NCBI GenBank assembly: GCA_905221605.1
Contig: CAJNDS010000935.1
Location: 1 to 50,000 of the forward strand
Direction of reading: 5' to 3'
Length of the DNA stretch: 50,000 bases
From: Symbiodinium natans
Lineage: Eukaryota > Sar > Dinophyceae > Suessiales > Symbiodiniaceae
Part shown: positions 19,197-28,723 of the stretch, in pieces
How positions within the stretch are numbered: position 1 is the stretch's first letter
Layout: each line of letters opens with the position of its first letter
Program-made: the position numbers and the translations under genes
Notes under the pieces: generated by a model
What the model was told of the DNA's origin: nothing
What the model saw: the letters and a program-made list of their open reading frames with translations, nothing else
The model's database searches: none

Positions 19197-19832
19197 TCGC
19201 AAATACTGTAAATAGCAGCATTTCTGCGTTTAGAGAGGCTGCAAATACTGTAAATAGCAGCATTTCTGCGTTGTCAGAGGCTTCAAATACTTCAAATGGC
19301 AGCATTTCTGCGTTGTCAGAGGCTTCAAATACTGTAAATAGCAGCATTTCTGCGTTGTCAGAGGCTGCAAATACTGTAAATAGCAGAATTTCTGCGTTGT
19401 CAAGAGGCTGCAAATTCTGTACCAATACGATAAATAGCAGCATTTCTGCGTTGTCAGAGGCTTCAAATACTGTAAATAGCTGCATTTCTGCGTTGTCAGA
19501 AGCTTCCAAGACTGTAGATAGCAGCATTTCTGTGTTGTCAGCGGCTTCCAATACTGCAAATAGCAGCATTTCTGCGTAGTCAGAAGCTTCACATACTGTA
19601 AATAGCAGAATTTCTGCATTGCGTTGGCTGCAAATACTGTACGTAGCAGCATTTCTGACATAAAATGTATATAGCAGCATTTCTGGGTTTTTCAGACGCT
19701 GCAACGAAGGGCACTAAATAGCAGCATTGCTGTGTTTTCAGAGGCTTCAGATACTGTAAATGGCAGCATTTCTGCGTTGTCAGACACTGCAAATACTGCA
19801 AATAGCAGCCTGTCTGTGTTTTCAGAGGTTGG
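19197..19832 (+). repeat. 42-bp minisatellite, about 15 copies
   Basis: Unit AATACTGTAAATAGCAGCAT plus TTCTGCGTTGTCAGAGGCTTCA. Because 42 is a multiple of three, the first ten units are open both on + (SISALSEASNTVNS repeats, 19181-19579) and on minus (ASDNAEMLLFTVFE repeats). Later units carry indels. No start context or flanking domain supports a gene. Confidence 0.9.
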
Positions 19833-21316
19833 ATATAAATCATATGCTGTTATATAAACATGTATATAACAATTGTTATTTAGCTATATTTATTATTGTG
19901 AAAACTGTATATGATAATATGCGTTTTAATATTAAAAAAGATAATACACTATCTATCTATCTATCTATCTATGTATCTATGTATATGTATCTATGTATCT
20001 ATGTATCTATGTATCTATGTATCTATGTATATATGTATATATTTATCTATGTATCTATGTATCTATGTATCTATGTATATATGTATATATGTATATATGT
20101 ATATATGTATATATGTATATATGTATGTATGTATATATGTATATATGCATATATGGATATATGCATATATGCATATATGTATATATGTATATATGCATAT
20201 ATGTGTATATGTATATATGTATATATGTATATGGTAATATATATGTATATTGTCAATAATATATGCATATATGTATATTATTTTTGTGTATATGTATATA
20301 TGTATAGTATATGGTATAGTAATGTATTATATATATGTATACCTATTAAATAATAGTATATATATATATATTGATAGTATTATATGTATATATATGTATA
20401 TATGTCTGATAATGTAGTATATATGTAAAAAAAAAATATATACTTGTTATATGTAATTATATATGTATAAAATATTGTATCATATATAGTCTATTTATGT
20501 ATAGATATGTAATATATATGTATATATATATATGGATATATATATATGTAGGTATAGGTATATCATATATGTATATACTGTAAATATATGTATTATATAT
20601 GTATATTATATATGTATATATATGATATATATGTTCTATATTATGGTATATATACGTATATAGTATATATATAGTATATATATATATATGTATTAATATA
20701 ATGTATGATATATAATATGTATATTATATATGATATAGATATTATATGTATATATATATATATATGTAGATTATGATATATAGATCTTAAATATAGTGTA
20801 TAATTATATATGTATTATATATATGTATATATTATATAGATATATGTGTAAAAAATATATAGTATATAGATGTACCAGATATGTTATCTAGTATGTATAT
20901 AGTATACTATGGATGTATATGTATCTATATATATATGTGTAATATGTATATATATATATGTATATATATGTATATATGTATATATATATATGTATATATA
21001 TGTATATATGTTTATATATGTATATATGTGTATATATATGTGTATATATGTATATAGGTACAGTATATATGTATATACGTATATAGGTATATACGTAGAA
21101 ATGTATATACGTAAAAATGTATATACGTATATATGTATATATGTATATATGTATATATGAAAATATGTATATATGTATATATGTATATATGTATATATGT
21201 ATATATGCATATATGTATATATGTATATATTTTTTGTATATATATGTGCATATGTATATATGTATATATGTTTATATGTACATATGTATATATGTGTGTA
21301 AATGATTATATGTATG
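19833..21316. repeat. AT-rich microsatellite field
   Basis: Begins with CTAT/GTATCTAT tetramers (about 19950-20050), then long ATATGT and ATGTAT runs with interruptions. Repetitive MYICIYVYM frames on both strands come from the repeat. Confidence 0.95.
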
Positions 21317-22362
21317 CTTGCACGATGGGTTTCAAAAAGATTCATATGCTTTGAAACATGCTTGCACGGCTTTAAAAAGCGGGTGTGTTGGGGGGGGGGG
21401 GGCGCAGCCCCCCCGATTTGCAAACTCAATGCTTGCATGTAGGTTTCAAGATTCATATGCTTTGAAGCAAGCTTGCACGGCTCAAAAAAGCGGGGAGGTT
21501 GGGGGGGGCGCAGCCCCCCCCATTTGCAAACTCAATGCTTGCATGTAGGTTTCAACATTCATATGCTTTGAAGCAAGCTTGCACGGCTTAAAAAAGCGGG
21601 GGGGTTGGGGGGGCCCCCCCATTTGCAAACTCAATGCTTGCATGATGGGTTTCAAAAAGATTCATATGCTTTGAAGCAAGCTTGCACGGCTTAAAAAAGC
21701 GGGGGGGTTGGGGGGGGCGCAGCCCCCCCCATTTGCAAACTCAATGCTTGCATGTAGGTTTCAAGATTCATATGCTTTGAAGCAAGCTTGCACGGCTTAA
21801 AAAAGCGGGGGGGTTGGGGGGGGCGCAGCCCCCCCCATTTGCAAACTCAATGCTTGCATGATGGGTTTCAAGATTCATATGCTTTGAAGCAAGCTTGCAC
21901 GGCTTAAAAAAGTGGGGGGGTTGGGGGGGCGCAGCCCCCCCCCCATTTGCAAACTCAATGCTTGCATGTAGGTTTCAAGATTCATATGCTTTGAAGCAAG
22001 CTTGCACGGCTTATAAAAGCGGGGGGTTGGGGGGGGCGCAGCCCCCCCCCATTTGCAAACTCAATGCTTGCATGATGGGTTTCAAAAAGACTCATATGCG
22101 CTTGCACGGCTTAAAAAAGCGGGGGGTTGGGGGGGGCGCAGCCCCCCCCACTTGCAAACTCAATGCTTGCATGTAGGTTTCAAGATTCATATGCTTTGAA
22201 GCAAGCTTGCACGGCTCAAAAAAGCGGGGGGGTTGGGGGGGGCGCAGCCCCCCCCATTTGCAAATTCAATGCCTGCATGAAAGGTTCATATGCTTTGGAA
22301 CAAGCTTGCGCGGCTTTGAAAGCGGGGGGGTTGGGGGGGGGGGGCGCAGCCCCCCCATTTTA
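21317..22362 (+). repeat. About ten tandem units of a GC-hairpin satellite
   Basis: Unit of roughly 100-112 bp: TTCATATGCTTTGAAGCAAG, CTTGCACGGCTTAAAAAAGC, a G-rich run, GGGGGGGCGCAGCCCCCCC, then TTTGCAAACTCAATGCTTGC. Each unit has a near-perfect G/C hairpin with a GCA loop. Some units carry ATGATGGGTTTCAAAAAG and others ATGTAGGTTTCAAG at the junction, partly alternating. Frames over it change from unit to unit and are not genes. Confidence 0.95.
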
Positions 22363-22597
22363 TACTATATGCTATGTACTGTATGTTATAATATATATAT
22401 ATATATATAAAAAATATGTAATGTAATATATATATATATATATATATATATTTATTTATTTATTTATTTTTTATTTATTTATTTAATATACATGTATATA
22501 TGTATATTATAATATATATATATATATACATATATCACACATTGCAAACTATATATTTTACAATATATGATGTATTATATCATAAATCAAGATCAGG
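22363..22597. repeat. AT-rich low-complexity spacer
   Basis: TA runs and TTTA repeats. Confidence 0.9.
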
Positions 22598-22810
22598 GAT
22601 CGCGAGACCACAGGACGAGAGGACCGCAGAACCAGAGGACCACGGGACCACGAGACGACAGGACCAAGGGGACCACGGGACCAGGGGACCAGAGGACTGC
22701 GGGACCAGGGGAACAACGGGACCAGGGGAGCAGAGGACCGGACCACGGGACCAGACGACAGGACCAAGGGGACCACGGGACCAGGGGACCAGAGGACCAA
22801 GGGGACCAGT
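22598..22810 (+). repeat. Decanucleotide-type GGGACCAGGGGACCA repeat
   Basis: About 20 imperfect units of roughly 10 bp (GGACCACGGG, GGACCAGGGG, AGAGGACCGC), followed by a run of about 20 G (22815-22834). Frames such as RGPEDQG or GPLVPWS on either strand are repeat artefacts. Confidence 0.9.
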
Positions 22811-22836
22811 AGCGGGGGGGGGGGGGGGGGGGGGCG

Positions 22837-22898
22837 AGCCACACCTTTTAAAAAAGGAGGCCCGAGCCACACCTTTTATAAAAAAAAACCCCTGGCCC
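22837..22898 (-). repeat. Right terminal inverted repeat
   Basis: GAGCCACACCTTTT occurs twice, each followed by an A-run, then CCCCTGGCCC; reverse complement of the left terminal repeat. Confidence 0.8.
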
Positions 22899-22907
22899 GA
22901 AAGTTCT

Positions 22908-23210
22908 AGACCCCTAAACCCTAAACCCCAAACCCCAAACCCTGAACCCTAAACCCTAAACCCTAAACCCTAAACCCCTAAACCCCTAAACCCTAAACCC
23001 CTAACCCTAAACCCCTAAAACCCCTAACCCCTAAACCCCTAAACCCCTAAACCCCTAAACCCCTAAACCCCTAAACCCCTAAACCCCTAAACCCCTAAAC
23101 CCCTAAACCCCTAAACCCCTAAACCCCTAAACCCCTAAACCCCTAAACCCCTAAACCCCTAAACCCCTAAACCCCTAAACCCCTAAACCCCTAAACCCCT
23201 AAACCCAAGA
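22908..23210 (-). repeat. Long C-array, mostly CCCCTAAA octamers
   Basis: Starts with CCCTAAA/CCCCAAA units, then about 27 nearly perfect CCCCTAAA units (22970-23208). It directly abuts the right target duplication of the 19.1-22.9 kb element. Confidence 0.97.
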
Positions 23211-23235
23211 CACTCTGTGAGCTTCAGGCCCGCAC

Positions 23236-23312
23236 CTCGGCGTTCTTCGCCTCCGCCACGGCAGTGTCGGCGCCGAGGGAATCCCCGGCATCCTCCTCTT
23301 CGTGCAGGGGCT
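23236..23312 (-). CDS. Candidate exon, acidic
   Basis: Sense order: CCCTAAACCCCAG acceptor, 77-nt open block, GCCGAG followed by GTGCGG; the frame reaches a stop just beyond the donor. It reads PLHEEEDAGDSLGADTAV then AEAKNAE. A G-array (sense) follows after about 30 nt. Unknown function. Confidence 0.45.
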
Positions 23313-23410
23313 CTGGGGTTTAGGGTTTAGGGTTTCGGGTTTAGGGTTTCGGGTTAGGGTTAGTTTGGGGTTTAGGGTTGAGGGGGTTTAGGGTTTGGGG
23401 TTTGAGGCTT
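23313..23410 (+). repeat. Telomere-like G-array
   Basis: TTTAGGG with TTCGGG, TTTGGGG and TTGAGGG variants. Confidence 0.9.
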
Positions 23411-24108
23411 GGGGTTTACAGGGGCTCAGGTTCTTTCGAGGTCCCAAGCCCTAAACGCCTTAAGCCCTGAAACCCCCCGAAACCTAAAATCTGTAGACGA
23501 ACCGGATGAGGAACTCGCTTCATCGGGCTTACAACGTCTCAGCCCTATGCCATATAAACCCTAAACCCACAAGCCTGTGAATACACCCTGAACCCTAAAC
23601 CCTAAACCCTAAACCCCTAAATACCAGATCTGTGGGGAGCATCCCTCACACGCTCGCCGGAGCCAGGGTTGCAGAAACCTATCGGAGTTTCAGGGAGTTT
23701 CCTTGACTAGAGGGAATCTTTTGACGTAGTGTTTTCGAGAAACCCTCTAATCATCCCCACAACCCACTGCCCATTTAGCCCTACTTACGAAGTCACAAGG
23801 GCCTCCAAGTAGGGACCCTGAACCCTGAACCCTAAACCTGAAACCCTAAACCCTAATGTACTGAGAGTTATTGGGCAGCTACCTGAGGCTCCTCCCTCGG
23901 GGTTTTAGGATGACAAGAGAGTAGGAAACACTCTTGCCAGTGATGAATCGACAAAATGGGGTTCTGGCGTGGAAACGTCGCTGCGACTTGCAATAACCCC
24001 ATAGCGAACCTTGTCGTTTGCTTTCATTCCTTAACGTTCTTACGAGGAAGAATGCACATCCCGCATCGCATCCAGCTGTCCTTGTGTCCACACGAAAACC
24101 TTGCTTTA
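23411..24108. other. Region downstream of the RCC1-like gene
   Basis: C-type tracts at 23575-23625 and 23815-23857; otherwise unique sequence without a credible gene. Confidence 0.5.
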
Positions 24109-25635
24109 CTAGGAGCCGTTCATTTCGAGGCCGCCCGCTCTTCCAGTGCCACAGCGTCTGTTTTTTTTTCCAAGCCCAGCTGATGTTTCTACATTGTACA
24201 TGTGAAACCACCACCGTAAGCACTGCCCCGACTCCCCCAGGTCAGAGCAAACACCCCCATTTCCCAGAATGGCAGCAAAAGCATGCCCGGTAGCTTGGAT
24301 CTGCTGCACGTCCTTGAGCCGAGATTGAAAATCACTGCTCTTGCCACCACAGTCAGCATCACCCCAGGTCACAACGGACCCATCGCCCAGAATGGCAGCG
24401 AAGGCGTGATATGATGCTTGGATCTGCCACACGTCCTTTAGCTGAGGTTGCACATCGCTGCTGTCACCACCATCTTCCGCATGGCCCCAGGTCACAACAG
24501 ATCCATCACCCAGAATGGCGGCAAACGCCCGGCTGGCAGCTTGGATGTGCTGAACATCCTTCAGTTGATCCTGCACGGCAGTGCTGTCGCCACCACCGGC
24601 AGCATCGCCCCAGGTCGCAACCGACCCATCGTGCAGAATGGCAGCAAAAGCCACGCTTGTAGCTTGGATATGCTGGACATCCCTCAGGCGATGTTGTGCA
24701 ACTCTGCTGTTGCCCCCAGTGTAAAACTCACCCCAGGTCACGACAGAGCCATCACCCAAAATCGCAGCAAAGGCCCCGGTGGTAGCTTGGATCTGCTGCA
24801 CGTCCCTCAACTGATCTTGCACATTCCTGCTGTTACCACCGTGATGAGCACAGCCCCAGGTCACAACAGAGCCATCGCCCAGAATAGCCGCAAAAGCTGA
24901 GCGGGTCGCTTGGATCTGCCGTACATCTTTCAGCTGACCTTGCACGACACTGCTGTCACCGCCATAGTCCGCATCGCCCCAAGCCACAACGGACCCGTCG
25001 CCCAGAATGGCAGCAAAAGCTGCAGCCGTCGCTTGGATTTGCTGCACGTCCTTGAGCTGATCCTGCACGGGCCTGCTGCGCGCGCCAAAGCCCGGGTTGC
25101 CCCATGTCACGACAGACCCATCGCCCAGAATGGCAGCAAAAGCCTCTTCAGAAGCTTGGATCTGACACACACCCTTGAGCTGACTTTGCACAGCGGTGCT
25201 GCCGCCACCACCGCCAGCATCGCCCCAGGTCACAACGGATCCATCACGCAGAACGGCAGCAAAAGCATAGCTGGTAGCTTGGATCTGCTGCACGTCCTTC
25301 AGCTGACGTTGTGCAGCAATGCTGTTGCCACCGAAGCTGGCATGGCCATGGGTCACAACAGATCCATCGCCGAGGATCGCAGCAAAAGCAAAACGGTTAC
25401 TGCGCACGTGAACCCTGCTCATCTGCAAGGTCACCGTGTCGCCGCTCTGCAATCTAGATTCCTCAAGCGTGGCTCCTCCGTCCAGAACGCTTCCGGAGGA
25501 GTCTAAAACTCTGCCCCTGCCAACTGCCAGAGCTTTCTGCGCTCTGCTTTTGAAGGTATCGACAGACTCATCCGCTTCTGCTTCTAGTGAGACTGCCCTG
25601 CCGCTCAGCAGGCTCACCTCAATCGTAAGGGGCAT
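24109..25635 (-). CDS. Ubiquitin-like / RCC1-repeat protein
   Basis: A 508-codon intronless frame. Residues 1-72 (MPLTIEVSLLSGRAV...) have the pattern of a ubiquitin-like beta-grasp fold. From about residue 82 there are ten repeats of about 41 residues with the core AFAAILGDGSVVTWG, a GG pair about six residues on, and QLKDVQQIQAT as linker; this is the RCC1/HERC-type beta-propeller blade seen in large dinoflagellate families. RCC1 proteins act as exchange factors, scaffolds or ubiquitin-ligase parts; here the role is unknown. The tenth repeat is damaged: it reads GNGGVCSDLG instead of GDGSVVTWG. The shifted frame reads TWGSRGSAYGGGFTCTM then stops at 24189, so the last 50 residues of the long frame are probably off-frame. 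The ATG lies 15-20 bp from a telomere-like array. Confidence 0.85.
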   Translation of the reverse strand: MPLTIEVSLLSGRAVSLEAEADESVDTFKSRAQKALAVGRGRVLDSSGSVLDGGATLEESRLQSGDTVTLQMSRVHVRSNRFAFAAILGDGSVVTHGHASFGGNSIAAQRQLKDVQQIQATSYAFAAVLRDGSVVTWGDAGGGGGSTAVQSQLKGVCQIQASEEAFAAILGDGSVVTWGNPGFGARSRPVQDQLKDVQQIQATAAAFAAILGDGSVVAWGDADYGGDSSVVQGQLKDVRQIQATRSAFAAILGDGSVVTWGCAHHGGNSRNVQDQLRDVQQIQATTGAFAAILGDGSVVTWGEFYTGGNSRVAQHRLRDVQHIQATSVAFAAILHDGSVATWGDAAGGGDSTAVQDQLKDVQHIQAASRAFAAILGDGSVVTWGHAEDGGDSSDVQPQLKDVWQIQASYHAFAAILGDGSVVTWGDADCGGKSSDFQSRLKDVQQIQATGHAFAAILGNGGVCSDLGESGQCLRWWFHMYNVETSAGLGKKNRRCGTGRAGGLEMNGS

Positions 25636-25649
25636 GATGGCACGCAGCT

Positions 25650-25687
25650 ATACCCTAAACCCTAAACCCTAAACCCTAAACCCTAAA
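25650..25687 (-). repeat. Telomere-like C-array abutting the RCC1-like start codon
   Basis: Five CCCTAAA units directly upstream of the gene, leaving about 15 bp for a leader. Confidence 0.95.
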
Positions 25688-26024
25688 TTGAAGAACCACA
25701 GACCACAAGCGCAAAACACATACGCCCACAACAGATTACCCTCCCTTTCCACCCTTTTGCTGCCTTCTTGGGCTGATTCCGTGGGCCAAAACGCCTGCCC
25801 CCACACCCTAAATTTAGGGTTCGGGGTTTAGGGTTTGGGGTTTCGGGTACCTGACGCTAGGAGTGGGTACCCCAAGCTTACCAAAGCGAGGCACCGTGGG
25901 CCGTGGGCCCAGCATTTCTTTGGGGCCGAGTTTCGGAATGGAGCCCCTAAACCCTAAACCCTAAACCAGTAACCATCTAAGAATAAGGCTGCCCTTTTTG
26001 GGGTTTGGTTACTTGTTAAATGAA
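25688..26024. other. No gene seen
   Basis: Short G-type tract at 25810-25850 and C-type at 25945-25968 in unique sequence. Confidence 0.5.
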
Positions 26025-26137
26025 CCCTAAACCCTAAACCCTAAACCCTAAACCCTAAACCCTAAACCCTAAACCTAAACCCTAAACCCTAAACCCTAAA
26101 CCCTAAACCCTAAACCCTAAACCCTAAACCCTAAACC
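26025..26137 (-). repeat. Telomere-like C-array
   Basis: Sixteen nearly perfect units with one 6-bp CCTAAA unit. Confidence 0.97.
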
Positions 26138-26271
26138 CAAAAAGGGGGCAAAAAGGGCACCACAGGGCGACCAAGTCTTTTAGAAGGAGCTGGGTCGGCC
26201 CTCGCTTCTAGGATTCTCTGGGCTCGGGCTCTCCCCTGGCTTTCTGACACCAAGACTCTTGGAGCTTGCAG

Positions 26272-26356
26272 GGGTTTAGGGTTTAGGGTTTAGGGTTTAG
26301 GGTTTGGGGTTTGGGGTGTAGGGTTTAGGGTTTAGGGTTTAGGGTTTAGGGTTTAG
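26272..26356 (+). repeat. Telomere-like G-array
   Basis: Twelve units, two TTTGGGG and one TGTAGGG. Confidence 0.95.
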
Positions 26357-26392
26357 TCCAAGACCGCAGCCCTGCCAGCCATCATGCGCTAC

Positions 26393-26441
26393 CCCGTGCC
26401 TGCTCCTCTTCGGGCTCCATCTCCGCCTCTTTGACAGCATC
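26393..26441 (-). CDS. Candidate exon, acidic
   Basis: Sense order: C-array, CACCGGAAG acceptor, open block, GCACGGG followed by GTAGCGC. It reads DAVKEAEMEPEEEQAR. Short and unconfirmed. Confidence 0.35.
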
Positions 26442-26454
26442 CTTCCGGTGTCTT

Positions 26455-26800
26455 TAGGGTTTAGGGTTTAGGGTTTAGGGGTTTAAGGGGTTTCGGGGGT
26501 TTTAGGGGTTTAGGGGTTTAAGGGGTTTAGGGATTTAGGGGTTTAGGGGATTAGGGTTTAAGGGGTTTAAGGGGGTTTAGGGGTTTAGGGTTTAAGGGGT
26601 TTCGGGGTTTAGGGTTTCGGGTGTTTTAAGGGGTTTAGGGGTTTAGGGATGTAGGGGTTTAGGGATTTAGGGGTTTAGGGGTTTAAGGGGTTTAGGGATC
26701 TTGGGGTTAAGGGGTTTAAGGGGGTTTAGGGGTGTTAGGGATCTAGGGATCTAGGGGGTTTAGGGATTTAGGGGGTTTAGGGTTTAGGGTTTCGGGTTCC
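26455..26800 (+). repeat. G-array with 8-9 bp unit variants
   Basis: Units TTTAGGGG, TTTAAGGGG, ATTTAGGGG and TTTCGGGG, about 40 in all; TTTAAGGGG and GATTTAGGGG recur, so local amplification of variants occurred. Confidence 0.95.
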
Positions 26801-26950
26801 GAGTTTTGGTCAGGCAAAGTTGTACTCAGTATATGGCTGTTGTATATTGTGTACACATGATCAGAGTAGTAGCTATGAAACCCCCCACGTTTTAGTATGT
26901 CAGGGTTTTGGTTTTGGGCTTATTGCTGAGGGTCTTGGATTCCGGGTCAC

Positions 26951-27169
26951 TTGAAACTTGTCCGTCAACTCTGCTGTGGAAGATCTCGCAAGATCAAGCT
27001 GTGCCTGAGAGCTTCGGCGCTTGCTGCGAGATGGCCGCTTTTGCTCCTCCATGACATCTGCACGCAAAGCAGCGGCAGTTCTCAAGTCTTCGAGTTTCTG
27101 GCCATGACTTCGAAGCTGCGCCGAGCTCTTCGTCAACATGTGTTGCTGTGCGTGAAACTTGTCCGTCAC
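26951..27169 (-). CDS. Candidate exon, coiled-coil protein
   Basis: A 219-nt (73-codon) open block after TATGACGGAG, ending TTTCAA before GTGACC. It reads VTDKFHAQQHMLTKSSAQ, LRSHGQKLEDLRTAAAL and RADVMEEQKRPSRSKRRS and so on, with heptad-like spacing. The motif E(V/L)TDKF appears at both ends, so the exon may encode one unit of a longer coiled-coil repeat. An ATG at 27178 allows a start but the repeat suggests internal coding. Family unknown. Confidence 0.5.
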
Positions 27170-27352
27170 CTCCGTCATAGAATTAGAAATTAAGTTTCAA
27201 ATGCTGAACAAACCGTCCCTATGCTTGTGGCTTTTCAACCCCAAAAGCCCCAAAGCCCTAAACTCCACACCAGAAAGAAGCTGGACAATCCCAATCCCCA
27301 ACCTCCCAACTCCTTCGAGCCTAAACTCAAAGCAGCGACTCAGATGACTCCC

Positions 27353-27400
27353 TAAACCCTAAACCCTAAACCCTAAACCCTACACCCTAAACCCTGAACC
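27353..27400 (-). repeat. Telomere-like C-array
   Basis: Six units including CCCTACA and CCCTGAA. Confidence 0.95.
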
Positions 27401-27413
27401 GCTCCTCGCTCAC

Positions 27414-27458
27414 CAGGGAGGGCTCCTGCAGCAGCAGGAGCGCCAGACTGCGCAGTGC
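27414..27458 (-). CDS. Candidate micro-exon, 45 nt
   Basis: Sense order: GGCGGCAG acceptor, 15 codons ALRSLALLLLQEPSL, then GTGAGC, a strong donor, and a G-array 15 nt further. Length is a multiple of three. Confidence 0.4.
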
Positions 27459-28124
27459 CTGCCGCCAGGGTTCAGGCAAAGCTGACTTTATGAAGGGGGG
27501 CCCTTACTGCAGAGCTTCCAATTTGAGCATAATTCATGAAGGAAATGGATGCCCGATTTTTTGTGGTTCTGATAATGAAGGTTGCCGTATTTTTTGGGGG
27601 GGCATACGACTGGGTGTAGGCCTAAACCCCCGGCCGTCCATGCAAACTCCCTCAGCTAGGGCTTCAGGCTTTAGGGTTTTATGGTCCAACCTGCCTATAC
27701 CCAAAACCCTAAGCCCGAAACCCTAAACCAGAAACCCTAAACCCGTCTAAATCCGGAGAGGCCTCTGGCCCAGCAAGCTTACATGGCCTCCACAGGGTTT
27801 AAGAAATTTCTATTTGGAGGTTTAGGGTTTAGGGTTTAGGTTTTAGGGTTTCGGGTTACCCAATTATGTCTGTACTTTTTGCCCGCCTATAGGCCCCTCC
27901 AGTGCCCCAGTATGGTTCTACGCCAGGCAACTGCTTACCCTAAACCCTAAATCGTTCCATGTTTAAAAATAAAATACAATAGACGTAAATCTGGGGCAGT
28001 TCTCTAAATTAGGGCCCCGTTTTCTGTGGTCCCCGTATATAGCAGCATAGCACAGCACCCTTCCACGATGGAACCCACAAAGGGACTTCAGAGAACTACC
28101 CTAAACCCTAAACGTTTGGGGCTT
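27459..28124. other. No gene seen
   Basis: Short C-type tracts near 27700-27745 and a G-array at 27820-27858; rest unique. Confidence 0.5.
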
Positions 28125-28195
28125 AGGGCTAAGGGTTTAGGGTTTAGGGTTTACGGCTTAGGGTTTAGGGCTTAGGGCTTAGGGTTTCGGGTCCA
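28125..28195 (+). repeat. Telomere-like G-array
   Basis: Ten units alternating TTTAGGG, CTTAGGG and TTTACGG. Confidence 0.9.
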
Positions 28196-28218
28196 CAAGA
28201 ACCCTTAGTTTAGAGAAC

Positions 28219-28318
28219 CCTCCATATATAATCCGGGGGCAGTCCTTGACGGCCAGCGGTGCCAACGTAATCTCATGCTCCAAGCGGTCTGACAGCAAGA
28301 GGGCCTCCACAAGGGCTT
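28219..28318 (-). CDS. Candidate exon
   Basis: After a C-array (sense) and GATCCTTAACAG the frame stays open: ALVEALLLSDRLEHEITL then APLAVKDCPRIIYGG. The coding look is strong (helical, Leu-rich start). The 3' end is uncertain: a GTTCTC donor at 28218 is assumed, but the frame continues to about 28190 before a stop. Confidence 0.45.
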
Positions 28319-28334
28319 CTGTTAAGGATCCGGA

Positions 28335-28390
28335 GGGTTTGGGGTTTAGGGTTCAGGGTTTTAGGGTTTGGGTTTAGGGTTCAGGGTATT
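28335..28390 (+). repeat. Degenerate G-array
   Basis: TTTGGGG, TTCAGGG and TTTAGGG units. Confidence 0.85.
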
Positions 28391-28508
28391 AACCCCAACC
28401 CTCCCGTCCCCCCCAACCCCATGTAGAGTTATATTCATAGTGTGTGGGGAATATTTAACATTAGGGGGGTGGTGGTTTAATACATCACATAAAGTTGACG
28501 CCAATGCC

Positions 28509-28619
28509 TTGGCTGCACTCAGGAGGGTAGCTATAAATTAAACTTTTAGCTGCCTTACTAAGAAACCCAATAAACCCAAAAAAGGTAAGGATCTAAAGTT
28601 ACAGTAAAGTACCACAAAG
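28509..28619 (-). repeat. 111-bp dispersed repeat, copy 2
   Basis: About 96 per cent identical to 11935-12045. Here it lies directly downstream of a coding-like segment (VLQDMVRWTAGIF on the minus strand), so it may be part of the same gene or of an element inserted next to it. Confidence 0.85.
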
Positions 28620-28723
28620 ATGCCAGCTGTCCAGCGCACCATGTCTTGCAAGACGCTGAACGAGGAGTGTCGTGGCGAGGCGGTCCATTCTCCGCTAGCA
28701 TCGACGTGTAAAAAAAAACTCAC

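Larger units (their letters stand above)
19115..22907. mobile_element. Mutator-like non-autonomous element filled with satellites
   Basis: GAAAGTTCT at 19115-19123 and 22899-22907 is a perfect 9-bp direct repeat. Immediately inside, 19124-19187 and 22837-22898 are terminal inverted repeats, each with a T-run and two copies of AAAAGGTGTGGCTC. The 3.8-kb interior has no transposase-like frame and consists of five kinds of tandem repeat in series. A 9-bp target duplication with long terminal inverted repeats is typical of Mutator-like elements; that class label is inference. Confidence 0.75.

Noticed and set aside
19760-21456. Long frames on both strands made of MYICIYVYM / HIYIYTY
   Set aside because: They translate the ATATGT microsatellite, are open on both strands at once, and have no normal composition.
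21317-22362. CRISPR array
   Set aside because: Units are about 100-112 bp and nearly identical throughout with no unique spacers; no cas genes; eukaryotic context.
22500-22952. 150-codon frame with RGPRDQGTRGPE and its minus-strand Pro/Val-rich shadow
   Set aside because: Product of the 10-bp GGGACCAGGG repeat; all frames are open.
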